A stretch of DNA of 56,776 nt from an uncultured Eubacteriales bacterium (GTDB lineage Bacteria; Bacillota; Clostridia; Oscillospirales; CAG-272). This document shows, in pieces, positions 18,200 through 26,733 of this stretch. The translations under genes were made by a program, and so were the position numbers. The stretch lies in contig CATWNM010000012.1 in NCBI GenBank assembly GCA_958352145.1, positions 1 through 56,776 on the forward strand, read 5' to 3'. Below the pieces are notes generated by a model. That model ran no database searches. It was not told the origin of the DNA and worked only from the letters and a program-made list of their open reading frames with translations. How positions within the stretch are numbered: position 1 is the first letter of the stretch; every line of letters begins with the position of its first letter.

Positions 18200-18479
18200 A
18201 TGCATATACCAGTTCCACAAAAAAACGCGGCCGCCGGCGCCTTTTCAAAAAGCGGATTTATCCACAATTTTTTCCACAAACCGCATGTGTGCAAAAATGT
18301 GGAAAGCGACCTTCTTTCTTTTCCACATTTTTAAAGAATTTTTTTCACAGCCCTTTTAATTCCGCTTGTCCCGTTTTTTTCCTTTTATAAAAAGCACGGA
18401 CAGGCTTTCCACCTTTTCCACAGCCCCTATTTCTATTACTACTAAAATGATTTATTTCTTTTTATAGACGGAGAGAAAA
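18200..18479. other. oriC: oriC: DnaA-box cluster with unwinding region
   Basis: This gene-free stretch between dnaA and dnaN carries at least six DnaA boxes: TTATCCACA (18258-18266, full consensus), TTTTCCACA (18270-18278, 18319-18327, 18414-18422), CTTTCCACC (18405-18413) and a reversed box TGTGGAAAG (18298-18306). After the last box come GCCC and then the triplets CTA TTT CTA TTA CTA CTA (18427-18444); read on the other strand these are six units of 3'-[G/A]A[T/A]-5', the DnaA-trio pattern described for B. subtilis, leading into an AT-rich tract (18445-18470). This is the expected order for DnaA loading and strand opening. Confidence 0.9.
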
Positions 18480-19619
18480 ATGAAAATCAGATTTGAAAAA
18501 AGCAAGATGCTCGAAAAGCTGGTCTGCGCGATGGGCGCAGTCTCACAGAAAAATACGCATCCCTTTACCGAAGGCGTTTTGCTTGAAACGACGGAGGATA
18601 TGCTGAAGCTTTCCACTTATGATATGGAAAAAAGCGTGCGCGCTTCAGTCGAATGTGAAATTTTGATTTCGGGCGCGTGCGTAATCAACGCGCAGCGCCT
18701 ACTCAGCATCATTCGAATCATGCCGGAAAATAAGATCACGCTCGACGTTGACGAGGATATGGTCGCTTCAATCAAAAGCGGCCGCTCCTCCTTTTCTCTG
18801 CACGCCCTGCCGGCAAAGGACTTTCCGCAGATGCCTGTGATTGTGGGAAAGGAATCCTTTACGATTGAGCAGCGCACGCTTAAAAAGCTGATCGGAAAGG
18901 TTCTGCATTCGATTGCGCAGATCGATCAGCGGCCGGTGCTCTGCGGTGCTTACTTCAAAATAGATAAAGATATTGTAAAAGTGGTCAGCTGCGACAGCTA
19001 TACGCTTTCACTCTGTGAATATACGGCGCCGGTCGTCAGCATAGCGGAAAATTCTTCGCGTTTTTCTTTCATCATTCCCGGAAAGACGATCAATGAGCTT
19101 TTAAAAATGCTTTCGGATGAGGAAAACGTGTTTGTCACCGTTGTCGTCACTAATAAAAATATTATCTTCAATATGGAAAATCTGATTTTTTCCTCTCGCC
19201 TCGTCGAGGGAGAATACATCGATTACGACCGACTGATTCCGCGCGATCAGCCTATTACCGTGGAGCTTGACGCAAAGGAATTTCTTTCTGCGCTGGAACG
19301 TGCGGCGCTGATCTCAGAGGAAAAAATCGCGGGAACCGTACGCAATTATGTAAAACTTTCCTTTATTGGAGACGCGCTTCAGATCACCTCGCGCAGTCTC
19401 AGCGGCAATGTATATGAGGATATTCCGATCGCGCATACGGGCGAAGATTTGGAGATCGGATTCAGCTGCCGGTTTTTGATCGACACGATGCGCGCCGTCG
19501 GGTCTGAGCGCGTGCGCTTAAAGCTGCTCACGCCCTTTATGAGCATGACCGTCGAACCGGTCGGCGGCGAAGAAGAACGCTGCGTGTACATGGTGCTGCC
19601 GCTTCGCATGAAAGAATAA
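18480..19619 (+). CDS. dnaN: DNA polymerase III beta subunit (sliding clamp)
   Basis: The ring-shaped clamp tethers the replicative polymerase to DNA. The 379-residue length and three similar domains fit; recognisable parts are MKIRFEKSKMLEKLV at the start, the HALPAKDFPQMP linker at about residue 110 and the C-terminal MVLPLRM motif. The start follows GGAGAG, 35 bases after the DnaA-trio tract. Its stop codon directly abuts the recF start (TAA-ATG), so the two are coupled. Confidence 0.96.
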   Translation: MKIRFEKSKMLEKLVCAMGAVSQKNTHPFTEGVLLETTEDMLKLSTYDMEKSVRASVECEILISGACVINAQRLLSIIRIMPENKITLDVDEDMVASIKSGRSSFSLHALPAKDFPQMPVIVGKESFTIEQRTLKKLIGKVLHSIAQIDQRPVLCGAYFKIDKDIVKVVSCDSYTLSLCEYTAPVVSIAENSSRFSFIIPGKTINELLKMLSDEENVFVTVVVTNKNIIFNMENLIFSSRLVEGEYIDYDRLIPRDQPITVELDAKEFLSALERAALISEEKIAGTVRNYVKLSFIGDALQITSRSLSGNVYEDIPIAHTGEDLEIGFSCRFLIDTMRAVGSERVRLKLLTPFMSMTVEPVGGEEERCVYMVLPLRMKE

Positions 19620-20711
19620 ATGCGGCTGCTTTATCTTCAGCTTGAAAATTTTCGGTCGGCAAAATCTGCGGATATGCATTTTTCAAACGGCGTTAACCTG
19701 ATTTTCGGCAAAAACGCCGAGGGAAAGACGAACGTGCTCGAAGCCATCTATTTTTTTGCCCGGGGTAAAAGCTTTCGGGGCGCAAGGGACACGGATATGG
19801 TTCGTTTCGGTGAACGCGGTTTTTCCATGCGGATCGAATTTGAACGTCGAGGAGAATCAAAAACGCTTGAATATCGGTATTTTGACGGAAGCCGGGCGCG
19901 CTTTGCAAATGGCGTGAAAATCAGCGCAAAAGAGAGCGTCGGGCACTTCAACGCCGTTCTTTTCTGCCCGGATCATTTGTCTATCGTCAAGGGCGCGCCC
20001 GCGCTGCGGCGGGAATTTATGGATATCGCGCTTTCTCAGCTTTACGGAGAATACCTTTCGCAGCTTTCCTTTCAAAAACGCGCGCTTGAACAGAAAAATG
20101 CGCTGCTGAAAAGAGAAGACGGCTTCGATCCTTCCCTGCTTGCGGCTTACAATGAAAAGCTCGCTGGATATTTTGCAAAAATCTGCCTGTACCGTCGCGC
20201 GTATATAGAGGAGATTTCCCGGTATTTTGCGCGCACGATCTTAGAGATCAGCGAGGGAGCCGAATGTGCGGACGTCGAATATACATGCGGCGTTCCTGCC
20301 GAAATATCCGGATTCGAAGCGGTAAAATCCTTTTATACGGATCTGCTTGCGGATTCTTTTAAACGAGAAGCCGCCGCAAAAATGTGCCTTGTGGGCACAC
20401 AGCGGGATGACCTTTTGTTCAAGGTGAACGCGCGGGACGCGCGGCAATTTGCTTCGCAAGGCCAGCAGCGATCTCTTGCGGTCGCCCTGAAGCTCGCAGA
20501 AGGGGACGTTTTGAAGCGCGAAAAAGGGGAATCGCCGGTTTTTTTACTCGACGACGTGCTTGGGGAACTGGATGAGACGCGCCGTACCTATATCCTTTCG
20601 AAAATGGGAGACCGGCAGCTGATCGTGACGGCCTGCGAGCGCGGAGAATATGCAAAGCGGCAGGGCGTTTCGATGATTGAGGCGCATGGCGGATGCTACC
20701 GGCAAATCTAA
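19620..20711 (+). CDS. recF: Recombination protein RecF
   Basis: RecF, an SMC-like ATPase, helps load RecA on gapped DNA. The 363 residues carry Walker A GKNAEGKTNVLEAI near residue 31, the ABC signature region ASQGQQRSLAVALKLAE and Walker B PVFLLDDVLGELD. It starts at the base after the dnaN stop. The small S4-domain gene (yaaA) that commonly sits between dnaN and recF in Firmicutes is absent. Confidence 0.95.
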   Translation: MRLLYLQLENFRSAKSADMHFSNGVNLIFGKNAEGKTNVLEAIYFFARGKSFRGARDTDMVRFGERGFSMRIEFERRGESKTLEYRYFDGSRARFANGVKISAKESVGHFNAVLFCPDHLSIVKGAPALRREFMDIALSQLYGEYLSQLSFQKRALEQKNALLKREDGFDPSLLAAYNEKLAGYFAKICLYRRAYIEEISRYFARTILEISEGAECADVEYTCGVPAEISGFEAVKSFYTDLLADSFKREAAAKMCLVGTQRDDLLFKVNARDARQFASQGQQRSLAVALKLAEGDVLKREKGESPVFLLDDVLGELDETRRTYILSKMGDRQLIVTACERGEYAKRQGVSMIEAHGGCYRQI

Positions 20712-20731
20712 GAAGAAAGCAGGCATTTTTT

Positions 20732-21001
20732 ATGTACCTTCATGCGGGCAACAACAAAATCATTCTGACCAAAAGCATTATCGGTCTTTTTGATATGGAT
20801 AATGCGACAATGGGCGCGGATACGCGAGATTTTCTGCGCGCCGCCCAGCGGGAGGGTTCATTGGAGATTTCCAAGGAAGAACTTCCGAAATCCTTTATTC
20901 TGTATGAAAAAGATTACAAAAATAAAAAGGCGGCGGTCTGCATTTCACAGCTTTCTACACTTGCTCTGTGCAGCCGCGTACGCAAAAATGGGAGAATTTA
21001 G
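20732..21001 (+). CDS. remB: RemB-like (DUF370) regulator
   Basis: An 89-residue protein of the DUF370/RemB (YaaB) family: MYLHAGNNKIILTKSIIGLFDMDNAT at the start and KAAVCISQLSTLALCSR near the end. In Bacillus the gene sits in the same place between recF and gyrB; the related RemA is a DNA-binding regulator of matrix genes, and the role of RemB is less clear. The start at 20732 follows AGAAAG; in-frame reading further upstream runs into recF and is not needed. It ends two bases before gyrB. Confidence 0.9.
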   Translation: MYLHAGNNKIILTKSIIGLFDMDNATMGADTRDFLRAAQREGSLEISKEELPKSFILYEKDYKNKKAAVCISQLSTLALCSRVRKNGRI

Positions 21002-21003
21002 AA

Positions 21004-22923
21004 ATGGAACAAATTCACGATTCCTATGATGAAAGCCAAATACAGGTGCTCGAGGGGCTGGAAGCGGTCAGAAAACGCCCGGGTATGTATATCGGCACCA
21101 CGTCGGAAAAAGGTCTTCATCATCTGGTATACGAAATTGTGGACAACTCCATAGATGAAGCGTTGGCCGGAAAATGCGACCGGATCACCGTCGAAATCCA
21201 TGCGGACGGCAGCGTATCCGTAGAGGACGACGGGCGCGGAATTCCGAGCGGTATCCATCCGAAAATGGGCATTCCCACCCTTGAAGTCGTTTATACCATT
21301 CTGCATGCCGGCGGAAAATTCGGCGGAGAAGGATATAAGATTGCAGGCGGCCTGCACGGCGTGGGCGCCTCCGTTGTCAATGCGCTCTCCGAGTGGATGG
21401 AGGTGGACAACTGCCACGAAGGGCGGAGGTATACCGAACGGTTTGAGCGCGGCAAAATTGCCCGGCCGTTTGAGGATGTTGGAGAGAGCATGGGCCGTCA
21501 TGGCGTATACGTTCGATTTAAGCCGGATCCGGAAATTTTTAAAGAGACGACCGAATTCAAATATGAGATTCTTCTCGAACGGCTGCGCGAGCAGGCTTTT
21601 CTGAACGCAGGCGTAAATATCGTGCTGCGCGATTTGCGCACCGATCCCACGACGGAAGAAGACCTTTGCTACGAGGGCGGCATCATCAGCTATGTCGAAT
21701 ATCTGAACGAAACGCGCAGCGTATCCCCGATTCACCCTGAGGTCATCTATATCAAAGGGGAAAAAGAAAATTCAATCGCCGAGATCGCCATGCAGTACAA
21801 CGACAGCTATACCTCGATGATCGTCTCTTTTGCCAACAATATGGCGACGACCGACGGCGGCACGCATGAGACCGGCTTTAAAAATGCACTGCTGCGCTCG
21901 ATCAACAAATATGCGCGCAAATGCGGCGCACTGAAAGACGCAGATGCAAACCTTTCAGGCGACGACGTGCGCGAGGGGCTCTGCGCGATTATCAGCGTAA
22001 AGCTGACCGATGCGCAGTTTGAGAGCCAGACCAAAGCTAAGCTCGGCAACTCCGAAATCCGGACGCTGGTGGAGAACATCGTATCCGCAAAACTTGAGGA
22101 ATTTTTGGAGGAAAATCCGGCTTCCGGCAAACTGATTTTGGAAAAAGCACTGGCCGCTTCCCGCGCCCGGGAAGCGGCGCGGCGCGCACGGGACCTCACC
22201 CGGCGCAAAAACGTGCTCGAGGGAACGACGCTGCCGGGCAAGCTTGCCGACTGTCAGGAGCGGCGCGCCGATCTCACCGAACTGTATTTAGTCGAGGGAG
22301 ATTCGGCAGGCGGTTCCGCGAAAGACGGCCGGGACAGCCGTTTTCAGGCGATCCTGCCGCTCCGAGGCAAGGTTCTGAACGTGGAAAAAAGCCGGATAGA
22401 CAAGGTGTATTCCAATCAGCAGCTAACGCCGATCATTCAGGCGCTCGGCTGCGGGATCGGGGACAGCTTCGATATGGAAAAGCTGCGCTACGGCAAAATT
22501 ATCATCATGGCCGATGCCGATGTGGACGGTTCTCATATTCAAATTCTGCTGCTTACATTTTTCTTCCGCCATATGCGGGAATTGATCGATCAAGGACATG
22601 TTTTTCTCGCGATGCCGCCACTTTTCAAGGTGTATGATGGAAAAAAGCAGAAATACGCGTTTTCCGATGAAGAGCGGGACGCGGCGCTTGCGGAATTCGG
22701 CGAGCGCGCCAAGGCAGAACGCTATAAAGGTCTAGGTGAAATGGACGCCGAACAGCTTTGGGAAACCACGATGGATCCCGAACGCCGCACGTTGAAGCTG
22801 GTGACGATCGAGGACGCTATCGCCTGCGACCGGATTTTTTCAGTCTGCATGGGAGATAAAGTGGAGCCTCGCCGCGAATTCATCGAGCGGAATGCGAAAT
22901 ACGCCGAAAATCTTGATATATAA
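21004..22923 (+). CDS. gyrB: DNA gyrase subunit B
   Basis: The ATPase subunit of gyrase, 639 residues. Visible: the GHKL ATP-binding site (EIVDNSIDEALAG, DDGRGIPSGIHP, GGLHGVGASVVNALS), the TOPRIM acidic site EGDSAGGSAKDGR, the second metal site DADVDGSHI and the GyrA-contacting C-terminal part (RYKGLGEMD). The start at 21004 (MEQIHDSYDESQIQVLEGLEAVRKRPGMYIG) keeps the normal N-terminus and has GGGAGA upstream. It is transcribed with dnaN-recF-remB; a 263-base gap containing a DnaA-box hairpin separates it from gyrA. Confidence 0.97.
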   Translation: MEQIHDSYDESQIQVLEGLEAVRKRPGMYIGTTSEKGLHHLVYEIVDNSIDEALAGKCDRITVEIHADGSVSVEDDGRGIPSGIHPKMGIPTLEVVYTILHAGGKFGGEGYKIAGGLHGVGASVVNALSEWMEVDNCHEGRRYTERFERGKIARPFEDVGESMGRHGVYVRFKPDPEIFKETTEFKYEILLERLREQAFLNAGVNIVLRDLRTDPTTEEDLCYEGGIISYVEYLNETRSVSPIHPEVIYIKGEKENSIAEIAMQYNDSYTSMIVSFANNMATTDGGTHETGFKNALLRSINKYARKCGALKDADANLSGDDVREGLCAIISVKLTDAQFESQTKAKLGNSEIRTLVENIVSAKLEEFLEENPASGKLILEKALAASRAREAARRARDLTRRKNVLEGTTLPGKLADCQERRADLTELYLVEGDSAGGSAKDGRDSRFQAILPLRGKVLNVEKSRIDKVYSNQQLTPIIQALGCGIGDSFDMEKLRYGKIIIMADADVDGSHIQILLLTFFFRHMRELIDQGHVFLAMPPLFKVYDGKKQKYAFSDEERDAALAEFGERAKAERYKGLGEMDAEQLWETTMDPERRTLKLVTIEDAIACDRIFSVCMGDKVEPRREFIERNAKYAENLDI

Positions 22924-23010
22924 AGAATATCCGCACAAAATGACCCTCTGCCATGTGGTACGGGCGAAAAAAAGCTTGTTTTTATATTGGAAAATTGGTT
23001 TTTCCGAAAG

Positions 23011-23060
23011 TTATTCACATTTTTAAGACATACTTTTCCACATTGTAAATGTGGAAAAGT
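23011..23060. promoter_or_regulatory. DnaA-box cluster with perfect hairpin between gyrB and gyrA
   Basis: TTATTCACA (23011-23019), TTTTCCACA (23034-23042) and the reversed TGTGGAAAA (23050-23058) lie within 50 bases. The last two are arms of a perfect 13-bp inverted repeat (ACTTTTCCACATT with its complement, 3-base loop). The whole gene-free gap 22924-23186 holds this and the gyrA ribosome site. Confidence 0.65.
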
Positions 23061-23186
23061 GGAAAAAGCCGGATTTTATGAAGCAAAATTTTCAGTGTTT
23101 TCGGCGGTGGAAAATCAAAAATAATCTTGGTTTCAAAATAGCAAAGTCCGGCATGCGTTTTTGCCGGAGCAAAGGATAAAGAAGAG

Positions 23187-25757
23187 ATGAATAACACAAA
23201 TACCGACAATTTGGAGTTTCCGGAGCAGAAAATTATTGACGTCGATATGGAAAAGCAGGTGCGGCAGGCGTTTATCGAATATTCGATGAGTGTCATAACC
23301 AGCCGCGCGCTTCCCGACGTGCGCGACGGCATGAAGCCCGGCCAGCGCCGGATCCTGTACGCGATGTACGAGGATCATCTGACCTATGACAAACCGTTCA
23401 AAAAGAGCGCCACCACGGTCGGAAACGTGCTCGGCCGGTACCATCCGCACGGCGACGCGGCCGTATACCAGACGATGGTGCGCATGGCGCAGCCCTTTTC
23501 CTACCGTTATCCGTTGGTCAGCGGGCATGGAAACTTCGGTAACGTAGACGGAGACGGCGCGGCCGCCTACCGGTATACCGAAGCACGGCTCGCAAAGCTC
23601 GCCGACGAAATGATGACCGATATCGAAAAGGACGTCGTCGAATTTGCGCCAAATTTTGACAGTTCGAGAAAAGAGCCCGTCGTTCTGCCCAGCCGGTTTC
23701 CAAATCTCCTCGTCAACGGCAGCGTCGGTATTGCGGTCGGCATGGCGACCAATATCCCGCCGCATAATCTTGGCGAGGTGATCGATGGCACGCTTGCCAT
23801 GATGGAAAATCCCGAGATTACCGTATCGGAACTGATGAACTATATCAAAGGGCCGGATTTTCCGACCTATGCCACGATCTATGGAACGAGGGGCATCTAC
23901 GACGCGTATTCGACCGGAAGAGGCCGGATCTGTGTGCGGGCTGCCGCCGAGATTGAAGAAGATCACCACCGTATCGTCTTTACCGAGATTCCCTATATGG
24001 TCAATAAGAGCATGCTGATCGAAAATATGGCCGATTTGGTCAAGGAAAAACGCATCGAGGGCATTACGGGACTGAGGGACGAGAGCGGGCGCGGCGGTAT
24101 GCGCATCGTCGTAGAATATAGGCGGGACGCAAATCCGCAGGTGGTCCTCAATCAGCTTTACCGTTTTACACAGCTTCAGGACACCTGCGCCGTGAACATG
24201 CTCGCGCTGGTGGACGGCCAGCCGAAAATTTTGAATCTTCGCGAGATTCTGCGCAAGTATATCGACTTTCAGGAGGACATCATCGTCCGCCGCACAAAAT
24301 TCGATCTTGACCGCGCGCAGCGGGAAATGCATATTTACGAGGGCTACAAAATCGCCATCGATCATATCGACGAAGTGATTGAAATCATCAAAAAGAGCGC
24401 GTCGGTCTCGGCGGCGAAAGAAAACCTCATGCAGCGCTTCTCGCTGACCGACGCGCAGGCGCAGGCGATCGTAGATATGACGCTCGGCAAGCTTTCGGGT
24501 CTTGAGCGACAAAAGATCGAAGAGCGGCTCGCATTTTTGCAGGCGCGCGTCGAGGAGCTTTTGTCTATTCTCGCCGACGAAAATAAGATCAAAGAAATCG
24601 TCCGGGAGGAACTTCTTGAGATCAAGCGGAAATTTTCAGATCCCCGCCGCACAAAGATCATGGAATCGGCCGACGATATTGAACTCGAGGATCTGATTGA
24701 GCGGCATACCTGCGTGATTACGCTGACCAACGCGGGCTATATCAAGCGCCTTCCGGCCGATACCTATACCGTGCAGCACCGCGGAGGCAAAGGCGTGATC
24801 GGTATGACCACGAAAGAAGAGGATTTCATCGAAAAAGTGCTCGTGGCGTCGAGCCACTCCTATATTTTGTTCTTTACCAGCAGCGGCAAGGTGTTTACGC
24901 GCAAAGCCTACCAGATTCCTGAAGCGTCGCGCACCGCCAAGGGTTCTAATATCGTCAATCTCCTGGAAACTGCGCCTGGAGAAAAGATCACCGCCATGAT
25001 CGAAATTTCTTCGTTTGACGAAGGGCAGTATCTGACGATGGTTACGCGCCGGGGTATCATCAAGCGCACGCTGCTTTCCGAATATGAATATCAGCGCAAG
25101 GGCGGCAAAATTGCGCTGACGCTGGATGCAGGCGACGAGCTTCTCTTTGTTAAAAATACGAATGGCGAGGCGGAGATCATCATCGCCACGCATGACGGCA
25201 ATGCAGTTCGTTTTGAGGAAAAAAATACGCGCGCGATGGGCCGCACGGCGCGCGGCGTGCGCGGGATCCGCGTCGCTGAGAACGATGAAGTCTGTGGTGT
25301 GGCACTGGTCGAGCCGGGCAAGAAACTGGTCACGATCACCGAAAACGGATATGGAAAGCTGACTTGTTTTGAAGATTTCCGCACGATGAAGAACCGCGGC
25401 GGCAAGGGCGTTTCCGCCCATAATATCACCGAAAAAACGGGGCTTTTGGCCTCGATCGCGTCGGTGGATGACGGGGACGATCTGATGCTGATTACGCAGG
25501 ACGGTACCATGATCCGCGTTCCCGTATCGGGAATCCCCACCTATTCGCGCACAGCGGGCGGCGTGATCGTCATGCGGCTGTCTGAGGGAGCGAAGATTGT
25601 GAATTTTGCGAAAGTGGAAAGCGAGGAACAACTGGCGAAAAAGGCCGGCGCCGCCGCGCTGGAACAGCGTGCCGTCGGGACGGCTGCACCTGAAAAAGCG
25701 CCGGCAGAGGATGGCGAGGACGGTGAAAGACAAGCGGAGGCGGACGATGAGATTTAA
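23187..25757 (+). CDS. gyrA: DNA gyrase subunit A
   Basis: The DNA-cutting subunit of gyrase, 856 residues. The winged-helix breakage domain has the catalytic tyrosine in AAYRYTEARL. A coiled-coil gate follows, then a C-terminal beta-pinwheel with the gyrase-specific box as QHRGGKGV, which marks it as gyrase rather than topoisomerase IV. In the quinolone-binding region it reads HPHGDAAVYQTMVRM, so the positions of E. coli Ser83 and Asp87 are Ala and Gln. The tail is acidic (AEDGEDGERQAEADDEI). The start follows AAAGAAGAG. The next gene, a lipoprotein, begins inside its last codons. Confidence 0.96.
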   Translation: MNNTNTDNLEFPEQKIIDVDMEKQVRQAFIEYSMSVITSRALPDVRDGMKPGQRRILYAMYEDHLTYDKPFKKSATTVGNVLGRYHPHGDAAVYQTMVRMAQPFSYRYPLVSGHGNFGNVDGDGAAAYRYTEARLAKLADEMMTDIEKDVVEFAPNFDSSRKEPVVLPSRFPNLLVNGSVGIAVGMATNIPPHNLGEVIDGTLAMMENPEITVSELMNYIKGPDFPTYATIYGTRGIYDAYSTGRGRICVRAAAEIEEDHHRIVFTEIPYMVNKSMLIENMADLVKEKRIEGITGLRDESGRGGMRIVVEYRRDANPQVVLNQLYRFTQLQDTCAVNMLALVDGQPKILNLREILRKYIDFQEDIIVRRTKFDLDRAQREMHIYEGYKIAIDHIDEVIEIIKKSASVSAAKENLMQRFSLTDAQAQAIVDMTLGKLSGLERQKIEERLAFLQARVEELLSILADENKIKEIVREELLEIKRKFSDPRRTKIMESADDIELEDLIERHTCVITLTNAGYIKRLPADTYTVQHRGGKGVIGMTTKEEDFIEKVLVASSHSYILFFTSSGKVFTRKAYQIPEASRTAKGSNIVNLLETAPGEKITAMIEISSFDEGQYLTMVTRRGIIKRTLLSEYEYQRKGGKIALTLDAGDELLFVKNTNGEAEIIIATHDGNAVRFEEKNTRAMGRTARGVRGIRVAENDEVCGVALVEPGKKLVTITENGYGKLTCFEDFRTMKNRGGKGVSAHNITEKTGLLASIASVDDGDDLMLITQDGTMIRVPVSGIPTYSRTAGGVIVMRLSEGAKIVNFAKVESEEQLAKKAGAAALEQRAVGTAAPEKAPAEDGEDGERQAEADDEI

Positions 25758-26349
25758 GCGGCGCGCGGGTATTTTGTTTTTGTGTTTATTCTGCATAGCG
25801 GCATTTCTGCCTGGCTGTGCGGAGGACCGCATACAGGAAAGCGACGTCAAAGCGGTGCTGCCCGGGCTGATCGAGGCTTCAAAGCCGCTCAATGAGATTT
25901 ACTTTGGCTATGGCTTTCCGCCGGCGGCGGAAGCGATGCCCGAGGGCGGATATTATTATGTGGACGGCGCGCATTTTGGCCTGTATTCGATTAGCGAGAT
26001 CAAGGAGGCGACCGAGCGGGTCTTTACGGCGGAGTACTGCCAGATGCTCTATACGGCCGCCTTTGATGGGGCTGCAACTGAAGAAATGGTCTCGCCCCCG
26101 CGGTTTTTTGAGGGGGAACTCGGGCTGATGCAGTCCACTTCTTCGACCACGTATATACTTCCAGAGCGGGAATATGATTACTCGACGATGATTATCAAAA
26201 AGCGCGCACGCGATCGTGTGACCTTGCAGATCGATACGCGCGCGGACGGCGAGACGCAGATTGTAGAACTGATTTTGGTACGCATTTCAAATCTGCTGTC
26301 GGACGGCACGACGGAGACGCTTTGGCGGCTGGACAGCCCAACTTATTGA
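25747..26349 (+). CDS. Lipoprotein of unknown function
   Basis: A 200-residue protein with a short basic start (MRFKRRAG), a hydrophobic core and lipobox FLPGC, placing Cys24 as the lipid anchor. The rest has YGFPPAAEAMPEGGYYYVDGAHFGLYS, a helical part and alternating strands ending in WRLDSP; I do not recognise a family. The ATG lies within the last four codons of gyrA in another frame, so translation is probably coupled. A longer in-frame reading from 25606 runs antiparallel to sense inside gyrA and lacks a signal, so I reject it. Confidence 0.75.
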   Translation: MRFKRRAGILFLCLFCIAAFLPGCAEDRIQESDVKAVLPGLIEASKPLNEIYFGYGFPPAAEAMPEGGYYYVDGAHFGLYSISEIKEATERVFTAEYCQMLYTAAFDGAATEEMVSPPRFFEGELGLMQSTSSTTYILPEREYDYSTMIIKKRARDRVTLQIDTRADGETQIVELILVRISNLLSDGTTETLWRLDSPTY

Positions 26350-26400
26350 AAAGAAGCATCGATAAAAATTTTGCGAAACGCTAAAAACTCTCGTTTTCCG

Positions 26401-26647
26401 TAGGGAACGCTGTCCTCAGCGTTCCGCAAAAAGGAAGCAATGTGAAAAGTTTACGGAACGTCGGTGACGACGTTCCCTACGGAGGAAAAAATTTGCCTCC
26501 GGCGTTCCGCAATTTACCGCTTTGCAAAATTTGTGCACGGAACGCGGAGGACAGCGTTCCCTACGGAAGAAATAATTTGCTTCGGCGTTCCGCAATATAC
26601 CACTTCGTAAAATTTGTACACGGAACGTCGAGCGATGCTCGCGTTCC
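26401..26647. repeat. Cluster of GGAACG...CGTTCC palindromes, partly tandem
   Basis: Four palindromes: 26404-26425 (arms GGAACGCTG/CAGCGTTCC), 26455-26476 (GGAACGTCG/CGACGTTCC), 26539-26560 (GGAACGC/GCGTTCC) and 26622-26647 (GGAACG/CGTTCC). From 26455 to 26621 two units of about 84 bases are in tandem, each running palindrome, CCCTACGGA, an A-rich part, a second GGCGTTCCGCAAT and AAAATTTGT. Related copies occur at 28562, 33755, 47947 and 47998. The whole gap 26350-26733 before recA has no gene. Confidence 0.85.
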
Positions 26648-26733
26648 GCAAAAAGAGAAGCAAAAATAAAAATTTACGGTAAGCCATAAAAAAAACGCAG
26701 GCGCGCAAAGCGGCCTGTGCAGGGGAGAAAACG

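Noticed and set aside
24636..25892. Minus-strand open frame of 418 codons opposite gyrA
   Set aside because: Shadow of the conserved gyrA frame; the product is Arg/His-rich and unlike any protein. The frame at 23133-24512 is the same case.
26401..26647. CRISPR array
   Set aside because: The repeated units are only two full copies with palindromes, no regular 30-base spacers, and no cas genes nearby.
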